From positions 1 to 5,813 of the forward strand of contig CADCVT010000495.1 of assembly GCA_902806215.1 (NCBI GenBank): DNA of 5,813 nucleotides, written 5' to 3'. The stretch's first letter is position 1. Each line of letters starts with the position of its first letter. The notes under the pieces are model-generated. The model saw only the letters and a list, made by a program, of their open reading frames with translations. It ran no database searches and was not told where the DNA came from. The position numbers were made by a program, and so were the translations under genes. Below, in pieces: positions 1 through 5,813 of this stretch. Origin of the DNA: an uncultured Solirubrobacteraceae bacterium (GTDB taxonomy: Bacteria > Actinomycetota > Thermoleophilia > Solirubrobacterales > Solirubrobacteraceae).

Positions 1-955
1 CCGCGAGCGCCGCGGCCATACCCTGGTCGGCGCGGGCGCCGAGGACCGCCGCAGCGCGAGCGAGCCCCACGGCGTCGGGCGGCAAGCGGGTGAGCAGCGC
101 CCGGGAGACGGTGCGCGGGCCGAGGTTGCGCACGACGTCCGCGGTTGCGGCCTGCTCGACCGGGTGGCCAAGCGACTCGAGCTCGTCGACGAGCTGGCCG
201 GCGAGGAACGGGTTTCCGCCCGACGCCACGTGGAGCGCCTCGACCACCGGCGGCGCGGCGGGCGCGTGACCGCGCTGGACGAGCCGCGCGAGCGCGTCCG
301 GCGACAGCGGCTGCGGCACGATCCGCAGGCCCGACCGGCCCGCGGTCAGGTCGACGAGCGGGCCCTCGGTCTCCTCCGGGGGACGCGTCCCGACCACGAG
401 CGCGATCGGCAGGTCGACGAGTCGCCGCGACAGGTAGGAGAGGAAGCGCAGCGACGGCGGGTCGGCCCACTGGGCGTCGTCGACGGAGATCAGCAGGGGC
501 CGCTCGGACGCGAGGTCCGCGGCGACCCACCACAGCGCGTGGAGCGTCCGGGCCTGCGAGCCCTCCTCGCCGTCGCCGCTGGACTCGAGCGCGCGGTCGA
601 GCGCGGCGAGCGCCGCTCCGGCGGGACCTTCGAGGATCTTCCGGCGGGTGTCGCCGTGGTAGCGCAGGATCGAGCGTTCGACGAGCTGGCGGATGACGCC
701 CCACGGCAGCGTGCGCTCCGGTTCGTCGCCGGTTGCGACGAGTCGGCCGAAGCCCTTCTCCTTGGCCAGCGCGCGAGCGTCCTCGACCAGGCGCGTCTTC
801 CCGATGCCCGGCGGGCCCTCGATCACGACGAGCCGGCCGCCACCGCCCGCGGCCTCGTCGAGCGCGGCCGCGATGCGTCCGAGCTCCTCTCCCCGCTCCA
901 GCGTCTCCGTCCCCATCCCCTTGACGCGCAGCATCGCATGGTCGCGACGCGCCAT
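1..955 (-). CDS. STAND/AAA-type ATPase, LuxR (LAL)-like transcriptional regulator, C-terminus outside window
   Basis: The minus-strand frame is open from an ATG at 955 to the left edge (318 residues seen). After a short lead comes an ERGEEL segment (residues 20-25) typical of the start of AAA_16/LAL ATPase modules. A Walker A loop, GPPGIGKT, lies at 47-54. A Walker B block, LLISVDDAQWAD, lies at 154-165. A sensor-like VVGTRP lies at 187-192, and the family hallmark ASGGNPF at 244-250. Members of this family (MalT/LAL type) use the ATPase as a ligand-gated switch, followed by helical repeats and usually a C-terminal LuxR helix-turn-helix. That output domain would lie beyond the window, so an adenylate-cyclase- or kinase-associated STAND protein is also possible. 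The start is uncertain: ATGs at 934 and 916 are in frame, the frame is open further upstream, and none has a well-spaced Shine-Dalgarno. The gene is divergent from the DUF1428 gene and may regulate it (inference). Confidence 0.85.
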   Translation of the reverse strand, partial: MARRDHAMLRVKGMGTETLERGEELGRIAAALDEAAGGGGRLVVIEGPPGIGKTRLVEDARALAKEKGFGRLVATGDEPERTLPWGVIRQLVERSILRYHGDTRRKILEGPAGAALAALDRALESSGDGEEGSQARTLHALWWVAADLASERPLLISVDDAQWADPPSLRFLSYLSRRLVDLPIALVVGTRPPEETEGPLVDLTAGRSGLRIVPQPLSPDALARLVQRGHAPAAPPVVEALHVASGGNPFLAGQLVDELESLGHPVEQAATADVVRNLGPRTVSRALLTRLPPDAVGLARAAAVLGARADQGMAAALA

Positions 956-982
956 GCCGACCGATGAGTTCTCGGCGGCCCG

Positions 983-997
983 ACCGTCTGTGACGGT
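983..997. promoter_or_regulatory. perfect inverted repeat, candidate operator in divergent intergenic region
   Basis: The sequence reads ACCGTC-TGT-GACGGT: two perfect 6-base arms around a 3-base spacer. It lies in the 76-base gap between the divergent STAND regulator and the DUF1428 gene, 34 bases before the latter's ATG. Position and symmetry suit a dimeric regulator site. The arms are short, so chance is possible in GC-rich DNA. I could not identify convincing -35/-10 boxes for either direction in 956-1031. Confidence 0.4.
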
Positions 998-1019
998 GAA
1001 GGCTTCATCAACGGATGCC

Positions 1020-1025
1020 GAGGAG
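1020..1025 (+). promoter_or_regulatory. Shine-Dalgarno site of the DUF1428 gene
   Basis: GAGGAG lies six bases before the ATG at 1032. This supports 1032 as the start rather than an in-frame codon further upstream in the open frame. Confidence 0.7.
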
Positions 1026-1031
1026 CGCACG

Positions 1032-1382
1032 ATGGCCAGCACGACCACTCAGGGCTACGTCGATCTCTACCTGCTGCCTGTGCGGGCGCAGACGATCGAC
1101 GCATACCGCGACTACGCGACGGCCTTCGGCGAGATCGTCGTCGAGCACGGCGGGCTGCGCTACCGCGAGTTCCGCGGCGACGACCTCGGCGACCGCTTCC
1201 CGGTGGGCGAGGACGAGCTGATGACCGCCGCGATCGTCGAGTTCACCTCCCGCGGGCACCGCGACGAGGTCATGGAGAAGGTCATGAGCGACGCGCGCGT
1301 CGAGGCGTTCACCGGTGGCGACGACCTCGCGGACATGAGCAAGATGCGCTACGGCGGGTTCGAGACGTTCGTGAGCGCGTGA
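1032..1382 (+). CDS. DUF1428 family protein (YbaA-like)
   Basis: This is a complete 116-residue protein, close to the usual length of DUF1428 (Pfam PF07237; E. coli YbaA is about 117 residues). The family signature is clear at the C-terminus. KVMSDARVEAF (83-93) corresponds to the KMMSDPRMKEF-type segment of YbaA, and MRYGGFE (105-111) corresponds to MIYGGFE. The N-terminal strand GYVDLYLLPV (8-17), followed by the AYRDYA helix (24-29), fits the ferredoxin-like dimeric alpha-beta-barrel fold. The family's biochemical function is not established. The ATG is chosen because GAGGAG lies six bases upstream. The stop overlaps the GTG start of the DHFR-like gene (GTGA), so the two are probably translated from one mRNA. 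No signal peptide or membrane segment is seen, so it should be cytosolic. Confidence 0.9.
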   Translation: MASTTTQGYVDLYLLPVRAQTIDAYRDYATAFGEIVVEHGGLRYREFRGDDLGDRFPVGEDELMTAAIVEFTSRGHRDEVMEKVMSDARVEAFTGGDDLADMSKMRYGGFETFVSA

Positions 1383-2014
1383 GCCTCGTCAGGTGCCACA
1401 TCGCGGTCTCGCTCGACGGCTTCGCGGCCGGGCCGGACCAGAGCGAGGAACATCCGCTCGGCCGGGGCGGCGAGCGGCTGCACGAGTGGATGTTCACGTC
1501 GAGGACCTGGCACGCGCAGCACGGCCGCGACGAGGGTGAGCGCGACGCGTCCGACGAGGTCGTCGAGGCGGTGCAGAACGGCATCGGCGCGTACGTCATG
1601 GGCCGCAACATGTTCGGCTGGGGCCGCGGCGCGTGGGACGAGTCCTGGCGGGGCTGGTGGGGCGACGACCCGCCGTTCCACACGCCGGTGTTCGTGCTGA
1701 CCCACCACGAGCGCGAGCCCGTGCCGATGCGCGGAGGCACCACCTTCTTCTTCGTGACCGACGGGATCGAGGCCGCGCTCTCGAAGGCGCGCTACGTCGC
1801 CGGCGACAAGGACGTCACGGTCGCCGGCGGAGCGAGCACGGTGCGGCAGTTCCTGGCCGCCGGGCTGCTCGACGAGCTCTACCTGCACATCGTCCCGGTC
1901 CTGCTCGGCGCCGGCGAGCGGCTGCTCGAGGACGTCGGCGAGCCGAGCCTCGAGCAGATCGAGGTCGTCCCGGCGCCCGGCGTGACCCACGTCAAGTACC
2001 GCGTGCTGCGGTAG
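1379..2014 (+). CDS. dihydrofolate reductase family protein (RibD C-terminal domain-like oxidoreductase)
   Basis: This 211-residue protein has the usual size and motifs of the DHFR-like/RibD-C family (PF01872). The first strand and substrate loop, IAVSLDGFAAG, lie at 8-18. AYVMGRNMF lies at 71-79, where family members place the first pyridine-nucleotide contact. The strand PVFVLTHHE is at 103-111, the Gly-rich VAGGAST phosphate-binding turn at 148-154, and the terminal core DELYLHIVPVLLGAGERLLED at 165-185. It is most likely an NADPH-dependent reductase of unknown substrate. There is no deaminase domain, so it is not a full RibD, and this side family is usually distinct from folate-pathway FolA. 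The GTG start overlaps the previous gene's TGA by four bases, and no strong Shine-Dalgarno is visible, which fits translational coupling. Its stop is only three bases from the stop of the convergent acyltransferase. Confidence 0.88.
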   Translation: MSLVRCHIAVSLDGFAAGPDQSEEHPLGRGGERLHEWMFTSRTWHAQHGRDEGERDASDEVVEAVQNGIGAYVMGRNMFGWGRGAWDESWRGWWGDDPPFHTPVFVLTHHEREPVPMRGGTTFFFVTDGIEAALSKARYVAGDKDVTVAGGASTVRQFLAAGLLDELYLHIVPVLLGAGERLLEDVGEPSLEQIEVVPAPGVTHVKYRVLR

Positions 2015-2017
2015 CCG

Positions 2018-2614
2018 CTACTCGGCCGCGGGGCCGTGCCGGCGCAGGACCTTCGCCGGCGCCCCGGCGGCGATCGAGAAGTCGGGGATCGACTCCGTCA
2101 CCACGGAGTTCGCCCCGATCACGCAGCGGCGACCGATCGTCACGCCGCTCGTGATCACGACGTTCGCGCCGCACCACACGTTGTCGCCGATCGTGGTCGG
2201 GCCCTTGGTGGTGAAGCCCTGCCAGGTGATCGGCTGCTCGAGGTCGTCGAACCGGTGGTTGGCGTCAGTCACGAAACACCCGTTGGCGAACATGCAGTGG
2301 TCGCCGATCTCGACGAGCTCCTGCGCGGCGACCTGGACGCCGAGGTTGAGGAAGCACCCGTCCCCGATGACCACGCGTGCCGTGTCAGCCATCGTGATCC
2401 AGACGCCGGGCTCGAACACCGTGCCCTCCCCCACCTCGAGCCGCCCGGCCTCGAAGGACTCGAGCACGTTGCCGTGCACCGGCCAGCGGCAGAACGCGCG
2501 ACGCTGGGCGAAGTGCCAGTGGATGCGAGCACGGTTCCACGGCAGCGACGAACGCTGATACCAGCGCCACTTCTGCGCCCAGAGCTTCGCGTCGTCGAGA
2601 GCGGCCACGCCCAC
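2018..2614 (-). CDS. left-handed beta-helix (hexapeptide repeat) acyltransferase
   Basis: This 198-residue protein is built largely of hexapeptide repeats. The beta-helix runs from about residue 57 to 176, with turns such as VVIGDGCFLN, VEIGDHCMFA, TTIGDNVWCG and VTIGRRCVIG. The loop TDANHRF (116-122) carries His120, which matches the catalytic His of the maltose/galactoside/xenobiotic O-acetyltransferase group. The ending SIAAGAPAKVLR (180-191) is the classic C-terminal signature of these enzymes. It probably moves an acyl group from acyl-CoA to a sugar or cell-envelope acceptor and acts as a trimer; the acceptor cannot be read. The N-terminal 45 residues are rich in Trp and Arg with no clear membrane span. 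The GTG at 2614 is the start that keeps this segment; a second GTG lies two codons later. The gene begins six bases after the TPR/Sel1-like gene's stop, so the two are probably co-transcribed. Confidence 0.88.
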   Translation of the reverse strand: MGVAALDDAKLWAQKWRWYQRSSLPWNRARIHWHFAQRRAFCRWPVHGNVLESFEAGRLEVGEGTVFEPGVWITMADTARVVIGDGCFLNLGVQVAAQELVEIGDHCMFANGCFVTDANHRFDDLEQPITWQGFTTKGPTTIGDNVWCGANVVITSGVTIGRRCVIGANSVVTESIPDFSIAAGAPAKVLRRHGPAAE

Positions 2615-2620
2615 AGGTTC

Positions 2621-4015
2621 TCAGGCGTCGGCGCCGAGCGCGGTCAGCCGCTCGACCGCGTCCTCGTCGCCCTTCTCGGCCGCGACGCGGTACCACGCGA
2701 TGGCCTCGTCGCGATTGCGGCCCTCCAGCAGCGCCGCGAGGTTGTAGGCCGCCAGCCCGACGCCGTTCTCGGCCGCGCGGCGGTACAGCGCCTCCGCACC
2801 CGCCTCGTCGCCGCGGTTGGCCAGAATGAGGCCGAGCGACGTCGCCGCGTAGTCGTCGCCGGCCGAAGCGGCCTGCGCGAACCACGGCTCGGCGGCCTCG
2901 TCACCGACGCTCTCCTCGAGCATCCATCCGAGCTGCCGCGCAGCGGCAGCATGGCCGTCGCGCGCCGCCTGCTCGTAGAGCTCGGACGCTTCCTCGAGCC
3001 GGTCGGTCCGCTGCAGCAGCGCCGCCAGCGCGTACACGGACGCGGCAGCCCCGTCGCTCCGCTCGACCGCGGCGCGCAGCCAGCGCTCCGCCTCGCCGTA
3101 CTCCTCGCGCTTGCGCAGCAGCATCCCCAGCTCGTGGGCGCCGCCGATGTCGCCCGCCTCCGCGGCACCGCGCAGCCAGGGCTCCGCCTCGCGTTCTTCG
3201 CCGCGCATCGCCAGCAGGGCGCCGACGCAGCCGGCCGCAGCAGGGCTCTCGTCCGCGGCGCGTCGGAACCAGGTCTCCGCCTCCGCGAGGTCGCCCGACG
3301 AGAACGCCCGCCGTGCGATCGCCTCGGCGGCTGCGGCACCGCCCAAGCCTGCGGCCTCGCGGAGCACCGCGTCCGCCTCGTCGGTCCGGCCGAGCTCGTC
3401 GAGCAGGTACGCGAGGTTGCCCGCTGCGACCTCGTCACCCTCGGCGATCCCGCGGCGGAACATCGCCTCGGCCTCCTCGATCTCACCGGCCCGCCACAGC
3501 ACGCCCGCCAGGTTGTTGAAGACCAGCGAGCCTGTCCCGAGCTCGATCGCCCGCCGGTACCAGCGCTCGGCAGCCCCGTCGTCCCGGTGGCGGTGCACCG
3601 CGCGGTAACCGAGCGCGAAGGCGGCCTCGCTGTCACCGCCGTCGGCAGCCAGCCGGAGCCACCGCTCCACCTCGTCGGGATCGGCGTCGCGCGTCTCGCG
3701 CTCTTCGGCCAGCAGCCGTGCCGCGTCCGCCAGCCCACCGTCAGCCGCGCGCTGAAGCCGCAGCTCGGCCTCGGCGTGCTCGCCCCGTCGTGCGGCGATC
3801 ACGCCGAGATGCAGCTCGGCCTGCTCCTCCCCTCCGTCGGCCGCGACGCGGAACGCGGCCTCCGCCGACTCCATGTCCCCCGCGCCCTCGAGCAGGAGCC
3901 CGAGGTGCAGCGCGGCGTGCGCGTGACCGTCCTCGACCGCGCGCTCGAAGTACCCGCGAGCAGCGCCGGTGTCGCCGTTGCGCTCCGCCTCCAGTCCCAG
4001 CTCGAACTCGTCCAC
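2621..4015 (-). CDS. TPR/Sel1-like repeat solenoid protein
   Basis: This 464-residue, Ala/Glu/Arg-rich, all-helical protein consists almost wholly of about 14 tandem repeats. The period is close to 32 residues, slightly shorter than a standard TPR (34) or Sel1 (36). A typical unit is xxLGxLLxxRGDxxxAExxxRRAAExGxxxA, for example the units starting ATSLGLILANRGD and AGCVGALLAMRGE. Conserved Gly, Leu, Ala and aromatic (W/Y/F) positions recur in phase. There is no signal peptide, membrane span or extra domain, and the final repeat is followed by a short tail. Such solenoids bind partner proteins or peptides; the partner is unknown. The GTG at 4015 is chosen because AGGAGG lies five bases upstream. 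It is the first gene of a leftward two-gene unit with the acyltransferase. The opposite strand stays open for 741 codons here, but that is a composition shadow. Confidence 0.9.
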   Translation of the reverse strand: MDEFELGLEAERNGDTGAARGYFERAVEDGHAHAALHLGLLLEGAGDMESAEAAFRVAADGGEEQAELHLGVIAARRGEHAEAELRLQRAADGGLADAARLLAEERETRDADPDEVERWLRLAADGGDSEAAFALGYRAVHRHRDDGAAERWYRRAIELGTGSLVFNNLAGVLWRAGEIEEAEAMFRRGIAEGDEVAAGNLAYLLDELGRTDEADAVLREAAGLGGAAAAEAIARRAFSSGDLAEAETWFRRAADESPAAAGCVGALLAMRGEEREAEPWLRGAAEAGDIGGAHELGMLLRKREEYGEAERWLRAAVERSDGAAASVYALAALLQRTDRLEEASELYEQAARDGHAAAARQLGWMLEESVGDEAAEPWFAQAASAGDDYAATSLGLILANRGDEAGAEALYRRAAENGVGLAAYNLAALLEGRNRDEAIAWYRVAAEKGDEDAVERLTALGADA

Positions 4016-4085
4016 GACTGCCTCCTACCCGGACGTTGCGCACCGAACGACTTGCATCAGCTGTCACGAGCGAAGAGAGTGCGTC
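4016..4085. promoter_or_regulatory. divergent intergenic region, presumed to hold two promoters
   Basis: These 70 bases separate the leftward solenoid gene from the rightward collagen-like gene, so both transcripts should begin in or near here (inferred from layout). TTGCGC (4036-4041) and TTGCAT (4052-4057) resemble -35 boxes on the plus strand, but neither has a -10-like hexamer at 17 bases. A purine-rich AAGAGAG precedes the ATG at 4086 and is a modest ribosome binding site. No convincing operator is seen. Confidence 0.35.
4021..4026 (-). promoter_or_regulatory. strong Shine-Dalgarno of the TPR/Sel1-like gene
   Basis: On the minus strand the site reads AGGAGG, five bases before the GTG start at 4015. 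It is a full consensus site and fixes the non-ATG start of the solenoid gene. Confidence 0.75.
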
Positions 4086-4856
4086 ATGGTCTTCACCGCA
4101 CTCCGGCGCGTGGGAAAGCCCACCGTCCTCGTTCTCGCCGTATCTATCGCGGTCCTCGCCGCCGGCGGGGCCACTGCTGCCTCGCTCATCACGAGCAAGC
4201 AGGTCAAGAACAACAGCTTGACCGGCGCCGACGTCAAGAACAGCAGCCTCACCGGAGGTGACATCAGGGACCGCTCCATCCGGAAGGCGGATCTGGCGCC
4301 CGGCGTCGTCCCGGCGGCCGGCGGGACCGCCGGCGCGACCGGCGCAACGGGAGCGCGCGGCGCGACCGGACCGGCCGGCGCGCCAGGAGCCAAGGGCGAC
4401 AAGGGCGACAAGGGCGACAAGGGCGACAAGGGCGACAAGGGCGACAAGGGCGACAAGGGCGACCGCGGCCCGAGCGACGGCCGCGCCTCGCAGGGACCGG
4501 AGAACGTCGAGATCACGGGCCCCGGCGAGGAAGCAGGGCGAGTGCTGGATCAGCTCGCGCTCTCGGGCGGCAAGTGGATGATCACTGCGACGGCCACCTT
4601 CGCGAACGTGTCGGGCGGCGGGGCGCGGTCGCTGAACTGCAAGCTGGCCAACGGCGCCACCACGCTCGCACGCAGCTACCCGCTCGAGGACTCCACCCAG
4701 AAGAACACCTCCACCACGCTGCTCGGGGCCGTGGACCTCCCGTCGGCGGCCACGATCAGCATGCGTTGCTGGGCGAGCGACAGCCTCGTCTACGTCTCGG
4801 CCCTCTCGCCGCCGGCGATCCACGCCATCCGCGTCGAGACGTTGGGCGTCGACTAG
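4086..4856 (+). CDS. secreted collagen-like (Gly-X-Y) repeat protein
   Basis: This 256-residue protein has four zones. (1) A signal peptide at about 1-32: basic MVFTALRRVGKP, a hydrophobic core through LAAGG, and a likely cut after an Ala near ATA-A. (2) Three ten-residue repeats at 40-69 of the form VKNNSLTGAD, VKNSSLTGGD, IRDRSIRKAD. (3) A collagen-like tract of 17 uninterrupted Gly-X-Y triplets at 80-130, including seven consecutive GDK. (4) A C-terminal domain of about 120 residues, rich in Thr, Ser and beta-forming residues, with Cys185 and Cys228 that could form a disulfide. Bacterial proteins of this plan form trimeric stalks at the cell surface; this one has no sortase motif or C-terminal membrane anchor, so it may be secreted, or held by an uncleaved signal. 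The ATG at 4086 is chosen because it places the signal sequence at the N-terminus. The ligand and role are unknown. Confidence 0.85.
   Translation: MVFTALRRVGKPTVLVLAVSIAVLAAGGATAASLITSKQVKNNSLTGADVKNSSLTGGDIRDRSIRKADLAPGVVPAAGGTAGATGATGARGATGPAGAPGAKGDKGDKGDKGDKGDKGDKGDKGDRGPSDGRASQGPENVEITGPGEEAGRVLDQLALSGGKWMITATATFANVSGGGARSLNCKLANGATTLARSYPLEDSTQKNTSTTLLGAVDLPSAATISMRCWASDSLVYVSALSPPAIHAIRVETLGVD
4203..4292 (+). repeat. three in-frame ten-codon repeats
   Basis: Three consecutive 30-base units encode VKNNSLTGAD, VKNSSLTGGD and IRDRSIRKAD, followed by a truncated LAPG. The first two are near-identical in protein but differ at several bases; the third has diverged more. The regular five-residue spacing of hydrophobic residues (V/I then L/I) suggests a short beta-helical or pentapeptide-repeat-like stalk (inference). 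Confidence 0.7.
4391..4463 (+). repeat. 9-bp perfect tandem repeat (GGCGACAAG) inside the collagen-like gene
   Basis: Seven full identical copies of GGCGACAAG run from 4395 to 4457. The 9-base periodicity is unbroken for 73 bases once the partial flanking copies are included. Each unit encodes Gly-Asp-Lys, so copy-number change by slippage would keep the frame and alter collagen stalk length by three residues. The neighbouring GAT/GAR/GPA triplets use mixed codons, so the identity is not merely codon bias. Confidence 0.95.
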
Positions 4857-4862
4857 CGCGGG

Positions 4863-5813
<951 letters not shown>

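Noticed and set aside
164..967. A 267-codon plus-strand frame over the left edge.
   Set aside because: The minus strand here carries intact Walker A, Walker B and GGNPF motifs of a STAND ATPase; the plus frame shows only charged low-complexity sequence.
1379..2014. Calling the reductase folA or ribD.
   Set aside because: It has the RibD-C/DHFR-like fold motifs but lacks the deaminase domain of RibD and belongs, by its motifs, to the broad side family of unknown substrate.
2023..2036. Hairpin CGGCC-GCGG-GGCCG as a Rho-independent terminator.
   Set aside because: It has no T tract on either side and lies within acyltransferase codons; short GC hairpins are common at this base composition.
2036..4261. 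A 741-codon open frame on the plus strand opposite the solenoid and acyltransferase genes.
   Set aside because: It has no domain or motif I recognise, starts inside one gene and ends inside another, and is rich in Arg, Pro and Ala. Both minus-strand genes under it have clear families, so it is a GC-driven shadow.
4391..4463. The 9-bp array as a CRISPR array or replication iteron.
   Set aside because: There are no spacers, the period equals three codons, and it encodes Gly-Asp-Lys in a Gly-X-Y frame of a well-supported gene.
4064..4516. A minus-strand frame encoding a Ser-Pro-Leu repeat opposite the collagen tract.
   Set aside because: It is the antisense reading of the GGCGACAAG array and has no independent support.

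Overview
This window is very GC-rich DNA, with G or C at nearly every third codon position and several GTG starts, and it is almost fully coding. The best guess is an actinobacterium, probably class Thermoleophilia (Solirubrobacterales-like). The guess rests on base composition and on a secreted protein that joins a signal peptide, ten-residue VKNxSLTGAD-type repeats, a Gly-X-Y tract and a C-terminal domain with a Cys pair, an architecture I associate from memory with that group. Nothing in the window proves the taxon.

Layout. (1) Positions 1-955, minus strand: the N-terminal ATPase part of a large STAND/LuxR-type (LAL-like) regulator whose C-terminus lies beyond the left edge. (2) Positions 956-1031: a short divergent intergenic region with a perfect 6-3-6 inverted repeat. 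(3) Positions 1032-2014, plus strand: a translationally coupled pair, a DUF1428 (YbaA-like) protein and a dihydrofolate-reductase/RibD-C-like protein. (4) Positions 2018-4015, minus strand: a two-gene unit, transcribed leftward, of a 14-repeat TPR/Sel1-like solenoid protein followed by a left-handed beta-helix acyltransferase. (5) Positions 4016-4085: a second divergent intergenic region. (6) Positions 4086-4856, plus strand: the secreted collagen-like protein, which contains a nearly uninterrupted 9-bp tandem array. (7) Positions 4863-5813, minus strand: the C-terminal third of UvrA (nucleotide excision repair), with an unusual Asn-Gly tail; its N-terminus lies beyond the right edge.

The genes do not form one obvious pathway. 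The plausible functional links are local: the STAND regulator may control the divergent DUF1428/DHFR-like pair, and the solenoid protein and acyltransferase are probably co-transcribed. The two convergent gene pairs are separated by only 3 and 6 bases. I found no mobile element, CRISPR array, RNA gene or defence system. The most interesting material is the collagen-like gene with its repeat array, the unusually regular 32-residue solenoid, and the operator-like palindrome between the regulator and its neighbour.
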